Assembly (NCBI GenBank): GCA_047975545.1
Contig: JBKEDS010000009.1
Span: 1-52,137 of the forward strand
Direction: 5' to 3'
Length of the DNA: 52,137 nucleotides
From: JBKEDS01 sp047975545
Lineage (GTDB): Bacteria > Bacteroidota > Bacteroidia > Flavobacteriales > Flavobacteriaceae
Shown here: positions 24,751 to 31,939 of the stretch, piece by piece
Numbering within the stretch: position 1 is the stretch's first letter
How the letters are laid out: every line of letters begins with the position of its first letter
Position numbers and translations under genes: made by a program
Notes under the pieces: model-generated
Database searches by the model: none
Seen by the model: only the letters and a program-made list of their open reading frames with translations
Told to the model about the DNA's origin: nothing

Positions 24751-26379
24751 TTATACCTGTAACACCCCCATGTTAAAAGGTTTTTCAATAGGTGCGTGGT
24801 TGGCCGCTTCAATCCCCATGGAAATCCAAGTGCGGGTATCCAACGGATTTATAACGGCATCGGTCCAAATTCGGGCAGCGGCGTAATATGGCGATACTTG
24901 GGCATCGTAGCGCGATTTAATTTCATTAAAAAGCTCATCTTCTTTTTCCTTGGTAATGGTTTCGCCCTTTTTCTTTAACGAGGCGGTTTCAATTTGAAGG
25001 AGTACTTTAGCGGCACTATTTCCGCTCATTACCGCCAACTCGGCACTGGGCCAAGCCACGATTAACCTTGGGTCGTAAGCCTTGCCGCACATGGCATAAT
25101 TGCCCGCCCCATAGCTGTTGCCAATAATTACGGTAAATTTGGGTACTACGCTATTGCTTACGGCATTTACCATTTTGGCACCGTCCTTAATAATGCCGCT
25201 ATGTTCGCTTTTGCTACCCACCATAAAGCCCGTAACATCCTGTAAAAATATCAGGGGAATTTTTTTCTGGTTGCAGTTGGCTATAAAACGGGTGGCCTTG
25301 TCGGCACTGTCGTTATAAATTACACCGCCAAATTGCATTTCGCCTTTTTTGGTTTTTACCAATTGGCGTTGGTTGGCCACAATACCTACTGCCCAGCCAT
25401 CAATTCGGGCATAGCAGGTTATTATGGTTTTGCCGTATCCGGCTTTATATTCTTCGTAATCCGAGTTGTCTATCAAACGTTTTATAATTTCGTACATATC
25501 GTACTGGTCGGTTCTGTTTTTTGGTAAAATACCATAAATATCGTTGGGGCTGTCCTTTGGGGGTATGGAATCCGCCCTGTTAAACCCCGCTTTGTCGTAA
25601 TCGCCTATTTTGTCTATAATGTTTTTAATGGTATCCAAGGCCTCTTTGTCGTCTTTAGCCTTATAATCGGTAACGCCCGATATTTCGCAATGCGTGGTGG
25701 CACCACCAAGGGTTTCATTATCTATGGTTTCGCCAATGGCCGCCTTAACCAAATAGCTGCCGGCCAAAAAAATACTTCCGGTTTTATCTACAATCAAAGC
25801 TTCGTCGCTCATAATGGGCAAGTACGCCCCTCCGGCAACGCAACTGCCCATAACGGCCGCAATTTGGGTAATGCCCATGCTGCTCATAATGGCGTTGTTC
25901 CTAAAAATACGCCCAAAGTGTTCCTTATCGGGAAAAATGTCGTCTTGTAGCGGCAAATAAACGCCCGCACTATCCACCAGGTAAATAATGGGCAATTTGT
26001 TTTCAATGGCAATTTCCTGCGCCCGCAAATTCTTTTTTCCGGTAATAGGAAACCAAGCCCCGGCTTTTACCGTTGCGTCGTTGGCAACAACAATACATTG
26101 TTTACCTTTAATGTAGCCTATTTTTATAACAACGCCGCCCGATGGGCAACCACCATGTTCGAGGTACATGCCATCTCCCGCAAGGGCCGCTATTTCAACG
26201 GATTTGGTATTGGCGTCCAACAAATAATCAATGCGCTCGCGAGCGGTTAATTTTCCTTTTGCATGTTGCTTTTCAATACTTTTTTTACCACCGCCCAAAT
26301 ACGCTTTGTCCAGGCGTTTGTTAAGTTCGGAAACCAAAAGTTTATTGTAATCTTCGTTTTTGTTGAAGTTTAAATCCAT
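24751..26379 (-). CDS. Acyl-CoA carboxylase beta (carboxyltransferase) subunit
   Basis: A 542-residue biotin-dependent carboxyltransferase, with N- and C-terminal crotonase-like lobes. Conserved parts include KGKLTARERIDYLLD, GGCPSGGVVIKIGYI, PIIYLVDSAGVYLPLQDDIFPDKEHFGRIF, and the acyl-CoA and biotin oxyanion-hole regions VMGSCVAGGAYLP and GNSYGAGNYAMCG. The PDKEHFGRIF stretch is closer to methylcrotonyl-CoA carboxylase beta than to the propionyl-CoA enzymes, so leucine degradation is the best guess. The biotin-carboxylase/BCCP partner is not adjacent. It stands alone on the minus strand, and no clear promoter was recognised upstream. Confidence 0.85.
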   Translation of the reverse strand: MDLNFNKNEDYNKLLVSELNKRLDKAYLGGGKKSIEKQHAKGKLTARERIDYLLDANTKSVEIAALAGDGMYLEHGGCPSGGVVIKIGYIKGKQCIVVANDATVKAGAWFPITGKKNLRAQEIAIENKLPIIYLVDSAGVYLPLQDDIFPDKEHFGRIFRNNAIMSSMGITQIAAVMGSCVAGGAYLPIMSDEALIVDKTGSIFLAGSYLVKAAIGETIDNETLGGATTHCEISGVTDYKAKDDKEALDTIKNIIDKIGDYDKAGFNRADSIPPKDSPNDIYGILPKNRTDQYDMYEIIKRLIDNSDYEEYKAGYGKTIITCYARIDGWAVGIVANQRQLVKTKKGEMQFGGVIYNDSADKATRFIANCNQKKIPLIFLQDVTGFMVGSKSEHSGIIKDGAKMVNAVSNSVVPKFTVIIGNSYGAGNYAMCGKAYDPRLIVAWPSAELAVMSGNSAAKVLLQIETASLKKKGETITKEKEDELFNEIKSRYDAQVSPYYAAARIWTDAVINPLDTRTWISMGIEAANHAPIEKPFNMGVLQV

Positions 26380-26458
26380 TACCGTTTTTATTTGAAGCTA
26401 AAATACAAAAGTTTAAATTTAAAGTGTTAATTAATATCCATATTGCTAAGAGTTGGCA

Positions 26459-26466
26459 TATTTTTG
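26459..26466 (+). promoter_or_regulatory. Candidate -7 element TATTTTTG for the FMN reductase gene
   Basis: Match to TAnnTTTG. The predicted start is about 13 bases before the ATG at 26486, which supports that start over the longer in-frame extension. Confidence 0.5.
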
Positions 26467-26485
26467 TTGTTCAAAAATTTTATAT

Positions 26486-27040
26486 ATGAAGAAAATAGCT
26501 GCTTTTGCAGGCTCCAACAGCAAAAACTCCATAAACAAACAGCTTGTGCATTATGCAGCAAGTTTATTTGAAAATGTGAACGTCGATATTTTAGATTTAA
26601 ACGATTTTGAATTGCCGCTTTTTGGAGTAGATTTAGAAAAAGAAAGCGGCATTCCCGAAAACGCCCACCGCTTTTTTGAACGTATAAAAGCAGCCGATGG
26701 CGTGTTGCTATCGTTGGCCGAACACAACGGCGCCTATACTGCGGCTTTTAAAAATTTGTTCGATTGGGTGTCAAGGATAGAAGTAAAATGGTTTTACGAC
26801 AACCCCGTAATGCTTATGGCTACGGCGCCCGGGGGCAGGGGTGGTTTGTCGGTTTTGGAACTGGCGCAAAATAGGTTCCCCAGGCATAATGCCCATATTG
26901 TTAATGTATTTTCGCTACCTTTTTTTAAGGATAATTTTAAGGATGGAAAATTGGTTAACCCCGATTACGATTTGCAATTGAAACAAGCTATTAAACAATT
27001 TGAAAAAACTATTACAGATGGAAATACTACACACCGATAA
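26486..27040 (+). CDS. NAD(P)H-dependent FMN reductase-family oxidoreductase
   Basis: A 184-residue flavodoxin-fold protein starting MKKIAAFAGSNSKNSINKQL, whose GSNSKNS loop is the FMN phosphate-binding site. The second FMN loop is LAEHNGAYTAAFKNLFDWVSR (about 78-98), and APGGRGG near 119-125 is also conserved in the family. It would reduce FMN or small quinones in the cytoplasm. The frame extends 11 codons upstream, but the -7 element lies there. The following acetyltransferase gene overlaps its end by 23 bp in another frame. Confidence 0.85.
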   Translation: MKKIAAFAGSNSKNSINKQLVHYAASLFENVNVDILDLNDFELPLFGVDLEKESGIPENAHRFFERIKAADGVLLSLAEHNGAYTAAFKNLFDWVSRIEVKWFYDNPVMLMATAPGGRGGLSVLELAQNRFPRHNAHIVNVFSLPFFKDNFKDGKLVNPDYDLQLKQAIKQFEKTITDGNTTHR

Positions 27041-27302
27041 CGGTAAAAAAGGCGTTTTTTATATTGAAGAAGAAACCAAAACAGTAGCCGAAATGACCTA
27101 TACCTACGCCGGTACCGATAAAATTATTATAGACCACACCCGCGTGGACGATAGTTTAAAAGGGCAGGGCATAGGCTATAAATTAGTAGCGGAAGCGGTT
27201 GGGTTTATGCGCAATAATAATTTAAAGGTTATTCCTTTGTGTCCGTTTGCTGCCGCCGTTTTTAAGAAAAAAAACGACCAGTATGCCGATGTTTTGGCAT
27301 AA
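27018..27302 (+). CDS. Small GNAT-type N-acetyltransferase
   Basis: A 94-residue protein of the short GNAT type (YjdJ/Gtn10-like). It starts MEILHTDNGKKGVFYIEEE, has the acetyl-CoA-binding loop VDDSLKGQGIGYKLV (R/Q-x-x-G-x-G/A pattern) in the middle, and ends with CPFAAAVFKKKNDQYADVL, a typical C-terminal block with the conserved CPF. The start at 27018 is preferred to one six codons upstream. The 23-bp overlap with the FMN reductase gene indicates co-transcription and possible coupling. Substrate is unknown. Confidence 0.82.
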   Translation: MEILHTDNGKKGVFYIEEETKTVAEMTYTYAGTDKIIIDHTRVDDSLKGQGIGYKLVAEAVGFMRNNNLKVIPLCPFAAAVFKKKNDQYADVLA

Positions 27303-27363
27303 TAAGCCGCTGGTTTTAGCTGTTTAATCTATTTGTTTCTTAAAAAATACGATATTTGCGGTA

Positions 27364-27538
27364 TGATAGGTTGCGCAAGGGATTGAAGTGGCATCCTTTT
27401 ATATGCCAAAACGGATTTTGAAAACAAGGGCTTACATGGGGCTTGGTACCTCCCTTTTAAGAAAATACCGAAATAAACAGGCATATAAAAGATATAACGG
27501 AAAGCCCGACCCCGAACAAAATTCGGGGATGCGCCCAA
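27364..27538 (+). ncRNA. Candidate structured RNA upstream of the CAL67264-type/ettA pair
   Basis: A GC-rich stretch in an AT-rich gap, opening GCGCAAGGGATTGAAG. CTTTTATATGCC (27396-27407) pairs perfectly with GGCATATAAAAG (27480-27491), and CCCCGAA/TTCGGGG (27510-27516, 27522-27528) makes a second hairpin close to the 3' end, preceded by GGAAAGCCCGAC and followed by ATGCGCCC, which can pair back to GGTTGCGC at the start. From memory, the flanking strings (GGGATTGAAG, GGAAAGCCCGACCC) with a stem of variable sequence between them recur between genes of many Flavobacteriia. It has no frame that looks like a protein. Strand is inferred from the order of landmarks; the RNA class is not assigned. 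Confidence 0.5.
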
Positions 27539-27562
27539 AAAACTAAAATAAAACATGTAATT

Positions 27563-27745
27563 ATGGCAATGAATAAAAATACGGTATTGGCGTGGGCCAC
27601 GTGGATTATGATTTTTGTAGGTGTCGGGTTAATAGCCCTTGGCGCCTTTAGGTACGACGAGGTGGCGGGCTGGGGCTTTGCCTCGGTTGGTATAGGCTTT
27701 TTTGCTATTGCCTGGGTGTTTAACGCTTTAAAAGGAAGGGTGTAA
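27563..27745 (+). CDS. Small membrane protein, CAL67264-family type
   Basis: A 60-residue protein with two predicted membrane helices (about 8-28 and 36-54) separated by a short RYDEVAGWG loop and a basic C-terminus (LKGRV). By sequence and position immediately before ettA it resembles the small flavobacterial CAL67264-family membrane proteins, whose role is unknown. Its stop codon overlaps the ettA start by one base (TAATG), so it is translationally coupled to ettA. An alternative ATG two codons later is possible. Confidence 0.75.
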   Translation: MAMNKNTVLAWATWIMIFVGVGLIALGAFRYDEVAGWGFASVGIGFFAIAWVFNALKGRV

Positions 27746-29433
27746 TGAGCGACGATAAAAAAGTTATTTTTTCAATGTCTGGTTTAACCAAGACCTTTCA
27801 AGGGGCTAATACGCCCGTTTTAAAAAATATTTACCTAAGTTTTTTTTACGGGGCTAAAATAGGCATTCTGGGCTTAAATGGTTCGGGTAAATCTACCTTA
27901 TTGAAAATTATCGCGGGGGTAGATAAAAACTATCAGGGCGATGTGGTGTTTTTACAAGATTATTCGGTTGGTTATTTGGAGCAAGAACCCCAATTGGACG
28001 AAACCAAAACCGTAATGGATATTGTTCGCGAAGGTGCCGCCGAAACGGTGGCCATTTTGGACGAGTACAACAAAATAAACGATATGTTTGGGTTGGAAGA
28101 GGTGTATGGCAACCCCGATAAAATGGAAAAGCTAATGAACCGCCAAGCCGAACTGCAAGATAAAATCGATGCCGCCAATGCTTGGGAACTGGATACCAAA
28201 TTGGAAATTGCCATGGACGCCCTGCGCACGCCCGATGGCGATAAAAAAATAAGCGTGCTTTCCGGTGGCGAGCGCCGTCGGGTAGCCTTATGCCGTTTAC
28301 TGTTGCAAGAACCCGATGTGTTGTTGTTGGACGAGCCTACCAACCATTTGGATGCCGAATCGGTACATTGGTTGGAGCAGCATTTGGCGCAGTACAAAGG
28401 CACGGTTATAGCCGTTACCCACGATAGGTATTTTTTGGATAATGTTGCTGGTTGGATTTTGGAATTGGACAGGGGCGAGGGCATTCCGTGGAAAGGCAAC
28501 TACTCGTCTTGGTTGGACCAAAAGGCCAAGCGTTTGGCGCAGGAAAGCAAAACGGCATCGAAACGCCAAAAAACCTTGGAGCGCGAGCTGGAATGGGTGC
28601 GCCAAGGGGCTAAGGGCCGACAAACCAAACAAAAAGCACGTTTAAAAAATTACGACAAATTACTAAGCCAAGACCAAAAGCAGCTTGACGAAAAACTTGA
28701 AATTTATATTCCCAATGGTCCTCGATTGGGTACAAATGTTATTGAGGCGGTAGGTGTTAGCAAAGGCTACGACGATAAACTGCTTTACGAAAGTTTGAAT
28801 TTTAAACTTCCCCAAGCCGGAATAGTGGGCGTTATTGGCCCTAATGGTGCCGGTAAAACCACGATTTTTAGGATGATAATGGGTGAAGAAAAACCCGATA
28901 AAGGGGAGTTTGTCGTGGGCGATACCGCAAAAATTGCTTATGTGGACCAAAGCCACTCCAATATAGACCCCGAAAAAACCATTTGGCAAAATTTTAGCGA
29001 CGAGCAAGAGCTTGTACTCATGGGCGGCAAGGAAGTAAACTCCCGGGCGTATTTAAGCCGGTTTAACTTTTCTGGCGGCGAACAAAACAAGAAAGTGAAA
29101 TTACTTTCGGGCGGCGAGCGCAATAGGCTCCATTTGGCCATGACCCTAAAGGAAGAAGGTAACGTACTACTATTGGACGAGCCTACCAACGACCTTGATG
29201 TAAACACTTTAAGGGCTTTGGAAGAAGGCTTGGAAAATTTTGCGGGCTGTGCGGTGGTAATCTCGCACGACCGTTGGTTTTTGGATAGGATATGTACGCA
29301 TATTTTAGCTTTCGAGGGCGATTCGCAAGTATATTTTTTTGAAGGCAGTTTTAGCGAATACGAAGATAATAGGAAAAAGCGCTTGGGCGACCAAGCTCCT
29401 AAGCGTATAAAATACAAAAAACTGGTACGGTAG
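27745..29433 (+). CDS. ettA: Energy-dependent translational throttle protein EttA (ABC-F ATPase)
   Basis: A 562-residue soluble ABC-F protein with two ATPase cassettes. The first has Walker A GLNGSGKS, signature LSGGERRR and Walker B VLLLDEPTNHLD; the second has GPNGAGKT, LSGGERNR and VLLLDEPTNDLD. An arm-like insertion and the P-site tRNA interaction linker (KRQKTLERELEWVRQGAKGRQTK region split by basic residues) lie between them, as in E. coli EttA, and the length is close to that family (about 555). It binds the ribosomal E site and gates entry into elongation according to ATP/ADP level. Coupled to the small membrane protein upstream. Confidence 0.92.
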   Translation: MSDDKKVIFSMSGLTKTFQGANTPVLKNIYLSFFYGAKIGILGLNGSGKSTLLKIIAGVDKNYQGDVVFLQDYSVGYLEQEPQLDETKTVMDIVREGAAETVAILDEYNKINDMFGLEEVYGNPDKMEKLMNRQAELQDKIDAANAWELDTKLEIAMDALRTPDGDKKISVLSGGERRRVALCRLLLQEPDVLLLDEPTNHLDAESVHWLEQHLAQYKGTVIAVTHDRYFLDNVAGWILELDRGEGIPWKGNYSSWLDQKAKRLAQESKTASKRQKTLERELEWVRQGAKGRQTKQKARLKNYDKLLSQDQKQLDEKLEIYIPNGPRLGTNVIEAVGVSKGYDDKLLYESLNFKLPQAGIVGVIGPNGAGKTTIFRMIMGEEKPDKGEFVVGDTAKIAYVDQSHSNIDPEKTIWQNFSDEQELVLMGGKEVNSRAYLSRFNFSGGEQNKKVKLLSGGERNRLHLAMTLKEEGNVLLLDEPTNDLDVNTLRALEEGLENFAGCAVVISHDRWFLDRICTHILAFEGDSQVYFFEGSFSEYEDNRKKRLGDQAPKRIKYKKLVR

Positions 29434-29534
29434 CAACAAAAGCGCCCACAAATTCGGTAGGGTAGAGTCATACTTTAAACATGTAAATGCTTGAGCTTTA
29501 CCTTTTTAAGTTTCGCACATTCATTAATGTTGTT

Positions 29535-29621
29535 TTTCCCGCAGAAAACGCAGATATGCGCAGAGTAACTTTCACCCAAAATGAAAGAACATCAGCGAAA
29601 ATCTGCGTTTTCTGCGGGAAA
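29535..29621. repeat. REP-like palindrome with 21-bp perfect arms
   Basis: Left arm TTTCCCGCAGAAAACGCAGAT (29535-29555, 21 bp) and its exact inverse complement at 29601-29621 enclose an inner hairpin CTTTCA/TGAAAG (29569-29574, 29582-29587). On transcription the whole unit would fold into a long cruciform-like stem. The CTGCGTTTTCTGCGGG motif recalls palindromic repeats scattered between genes in diverse bacteria. Confidence 0.7.
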
Positions 29622-29660
29622 TAGTATTTTACTTGACCAAATAGTCTTTAGTAAAATCCT

Positions 29661-29850
29661 TCATTGAGAGATTTAGCAAAAACAACTCCGCAAAAGGGCA
29701 TGAAACCCTCATTGAGGGCTTTGGCAAAGCCAAGATAAAGACCTCCACAAAAGGTCATGAATAAAAGCAACGGACAGTAAGCTTTCGGCTTTTTTGTTGT
29801 GTTGTTTGAAAAACCTAAAATCAAATGTTTAACTTAAATTTATTCGAATG
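29661..29850 (+). repeat. Dispersed repeat, copy A (with a partial tandem unit)
   Basis: The unit at 29700-29850 (ATGAAACCCTCATTGAGGG ... TTTAACTTAAATTTATTCGAATG) matches 31792-31939 over its whole length with scattered substitutions and a few small indels. A degenerate partial unit (29661-29702, starting TCATTGAGAGATTTAGC) precedes it in tandem. The unit has a tiny frame (MKPSLRALAKPR) but no real coding capacity. Confidence 0.75.
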
Positions 29851-29891
29851 GAAAAAACAACGGATAGTAGGCTTTCGGCTTTTTGTTGCTG

Positions 29892-30113
29892 TTATTTTCC
29901 GTAAATATGGCCTTGGGTTGAGTTTTCGTTAGCATTCCTTTTTTTCATGGCCTCATCGAATTTATCAAGTTTTTCGTTTTCTTTTTTTAAAATATAGGAT
30001 TTCCTGATACCAAGAATAACCAAAACAAGAAGAATGGCAATAATAACCATTAAGAAAACATAGGATTCGAAAAAATTCACCAACATGGTGAAAATCAAGA
30101 AAGTGTTAAGCAT
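29892..30113 (-). CDS. Small single-pass membrane protein
   Basis: A 73-residue unknown protein. Residues about 4-40 are strongly hydrophobic (one long or two short helices: LIFTMLVNFF and YVFLMVIIAILLVLVILGI), followed by a charged, helical tail (KKENEKLDKFDEAMKKRN) ending HIYGK. A minus-strand TATTTTTG promoter element lies 27 bp before the ATG, which supports expression. It is alone between repeat arrays and convergent with ettA. No function can be assigned. Confidence 0.55.
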   Translation of the reverse strand: MLNTFLIFTMLVNFFESYVFLMVIIAILLVLVILGIRKSYILKKENEKLDKFDEAMKKRNANENSTQGHIYGK

Positions 30114-30139
30114 AATGCAGTGATTTTGGGGTTTCGCTG

Positions 30140-30147
30140 CAAAAATA
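30140..30147 (-). promoter_or_regulatory. Candidate -7 element TATTTTTG for the small membrane protein gene
   Basis: Minus-strand exact match to TAnnTTTG, placing the start of transcription about 20 bases before the ATG at 30113. No clean -33 TTG. Confidence 0.5.
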
Positions 30148-30264
30148 TCAAAACAAAACTTAAAATGGTATATTTTTAACGTTTATTGTTTTCAACAACA
30201 TGCTTATTCGTATATTGATTTTTTGGTGATTTTTAGCAATGAATAAGTTATGCTTATAAACTAA

Positions 30265-30388
30265 TGTTATGTCAACTCTGAATTTAGTATAGAGATTGCT
30301 TCGTCGTCGTGCCTCCTTCTCGCAATGACGTCATTTCGACGACAGCGGAGGAAGCACTCCCATCCGTCAATTTTAATTTGACATAACA
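30265..30388. mobile_element. MITE-like element with 11-bp terminal inverted repeats, reaching into the rsmB-like gene
   Basis: TGTTATGTCAA (30265-30275) and TTGACATAACA (30378-30388) are perfect inverted ends of a 124-bp unit. Its interior (30292-30376) is a second copy of the GAGATTGCTTCGTC...TCAATTTTAA repeat seen at 14383-14478, with partly palindromic GC-rich sequence (CTTCGTCGTCG against CGACGACAGCGGAGGAAG). The right end supplies the stop codon and last four codons of the methyltransferase gene. The copy near 14.4 kb lacks these ends, so the boundary of the mobile unit is inferred. Confidence 0.55.
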
Positions 30389-31605
30389 CTAATGTTTTTC
30401 CTTTCAAGCAGGGCCATATAAAACCCATCGAAACCTGATTCGTGCGCCAAGATTTTTTGGTCTTTTATAAATGTAAAGGTTTTGCCCGATTCCGAGGTTA
30501 AGAATTTTTCAACTTGTTTTTGGTTTTCCGATGGTAATACCGAACAAGTAGCATAAACCAGTTTTCCGCCGGGCTTGACCATTTTGGCGTATTGCTGTAA
30601 AATATCCTGTTGGGTTTGTTTTATTTTTTCTAAAAAACTTTCCTCTAATTTCCATTTGGCGTCGGGGTTTCGCCTTAGCACGCCCAGCCCGGAGCAAGGG
30701 GCGTCGATTAAAACCCTATCGGCCTTATCGTGCAGTTTTTTAATAACTTTTGTCGAGTCTATTGTACGGGTTTCAATATTGTGAGCCCCGTTGCGCTTGG
30801 CGCGGCGTTTTAGTTCTTGGAGTTTATTGGCGTAAATGTCCAAAGCGATAATTTGTCCTTTGTTTTCGGTAAGGGAAGCAATATGCAGGGTTTTGCCCCC
30901 GGCACCGGCACAGGCATCAATTATGCGCATGCCGGGTTTTACCTCTAAAAACTCGGCTACCAATTGCGAGGAAGCATCCTGTACCTCGAACAAGCCGTTT
31001 TTAAAAGCATCGGTGGTAAACACGTTAACACGCTCCTTTAGTTTTAAGGCTTGGGGGTAATGCTTTAAAAATTCGGTTTCAATATCCAAATCGAAAAGTT
31101 CGGCTTGCAATTTTTCCTTGGTGGTTTTTAATGTGTTTGCCCGCAAAATAACGTCGGCTTGTTGGTTTAGGGCCTTTATTTCTTTTTCCCAAATGTTTGC
31201 GCCCAATTCTTTTTCGCCCAAAGCATCTATCCAATCGGGGATGGATTCGCGGTATTTCCTGATTTTTGAAAGTTCATCAAAACGACCCTTGATTTTTCGG
31301 GTCGGGGTGTTTTCAAAATATTTCCAATCGGGCAATTTTATGCCTTTTAGGGTTGCCCAAACGGCAAATATGCGCCATAGGTTGTCACGGTCAAAGGGTT
31401 CCTTAACCTCGGCAATTTCGGCGTAAAGCCGTTTCCAGCGCACAATGTCGTAAGTGGTTTCGGCAACAAAGGCACGGTCGCGTGCGCCCCAACGTTTATC
31501 GCGCTTTAATAGCTGTTGTATAACCTTGTCGGCATATTGGTTGTCGTTAAAAATTTGGGTTAGGCCATCGATAACCGCAAAGCAAAGGTTTCTGTGTAAT
31601 CGCAT
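30373..31605 (-). CDS. RsmB/NOP-family SAM-dependent RNA cytosine-5 methyltransferase
   Basis: A 410-residue RNA m5C methyltransferase of the RsmB/NOL1/NOP2/Sun family. The SAM site is IDACAGAGGKTLHIA, motif IV is DAPCSGLGVLRRNPDAKWK with the catalytic-release cysteine, and motif VI is YATCSVLPSENQKQVEKFL with the nucleophilic cysteine. The N-terminal 150 residues hold the NusB-like/RNA-binding part. Likely target is 16S rRNA, but which cytosine is not known from sequence. The C-terminal SVMSN is encoded by the end of an inverted-repeat element, so the natural end of the protein was probably altered. A TACCTTTG element is 21 bp upstream of the ATG. Confidence 0.85.
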   Translation of the reverse strand: MRLHRNLCFAVIDGLTQIFNDNQYADKVIQQLLKRDKRWGARDRAFVAETTYDIVRWKRLYAEIAEVKEPFDRDNLWRIFAVWATLKGIKLPDWKYFENTPTRKIKGRFDELSKIRKYRESIPDWIDALGEKELGANIWEKEIKALNQQADVILRANTLKTTKEKLQAELFDLDIETEFLKHYPQALKLKERVNVFTTDAFKNGLFEVQDASSQLVAEFLEVKPGMRIIDACAGAGGKTLHIASLTENKGQIIALDIYANKLQELKRRAKRNGAHNIETRTIDSTKVIKKLHDKADRVLIDAPCSGLGVLRRNPDAKWKLEESFLEKIKQTQQDILQQYAKMVKPGGKLVYATCSVLPSENQKQVEKFLTSESGKTFTFIKDQKILAHESGFDGFYMALLERKNISVMSN

Positions 31606-31625
31606 TCTATAATAAAATAAGGGTG

Positions 31626-31633
31626 CAAAGGTA
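31626..31633 (-). promoter_or_regulatory. Candidate -7 element TACCTTTG for the rsmB-like gene
   Basis: Minus-strand exact match to TAnnTTTG, giving a leader of about 14 bases before the ATG at 31605. The -33 TTG is not evident. Confidence 0.5.
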
Positions 31634-31791
31634 GTTAAAAGTTTATTTGTTTAGGTGTTTCTCTGTTAATTCGATATTTTTATAAAAAATTACTGAAAGG
31701 AAACCCTTATAAAGGATTTAAATAAAATAATTATTTTTCATAAATGGCTTAAAATATTGGAGAATAAATGTTAATCTTTAAATTTATTTGT

Positions 31792-31939
31792 ATGAAACCC
31801 TCATCGAGGGATTTAGCAAAGCCAAGGTAAAGGCCTCCACAAAAGTCATGAATAAAAACAACAGACGGTAAGCTTTTTTTTTTTGATACGTTGTTTAAAA
31901 AACTTAAAATCAAATGTTTAACTTAAATTTATTCGAATG
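31792..31939 (+). repeat. Dispersed repeat, copy B
   Basis: Near-full-length match to copy A at 29700-29850; the copies share the opening ATGAAACCCTCAT and the closing 37 bases up to and including ATTCGAATG almost without change. The closing ATG is the start codon of the lipoprotein gene that follows, so this copy forms its whole 5' region. It fills much of the 331-bp gap between the divergent rsmB-like and lipoprotein genes. Confidence 0.75.

Larger units (their letters stand above)
29434..29891. other. Gene-free, repeat-rich intergenic stretch
   Basis: Between ettA (plus) and a small minus-strand gene, 458 bp contain no credible protein frame. They hold the 21-bp perfect inverted repeat at 29535-29621, a partial and a full copy of a dispersed repeat (29661-29850), and two AAGCTTTCGGCTTTTT-like hairpins (near 29778 and 29870) that could act as weak terminators. 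Confidence 0.6.
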
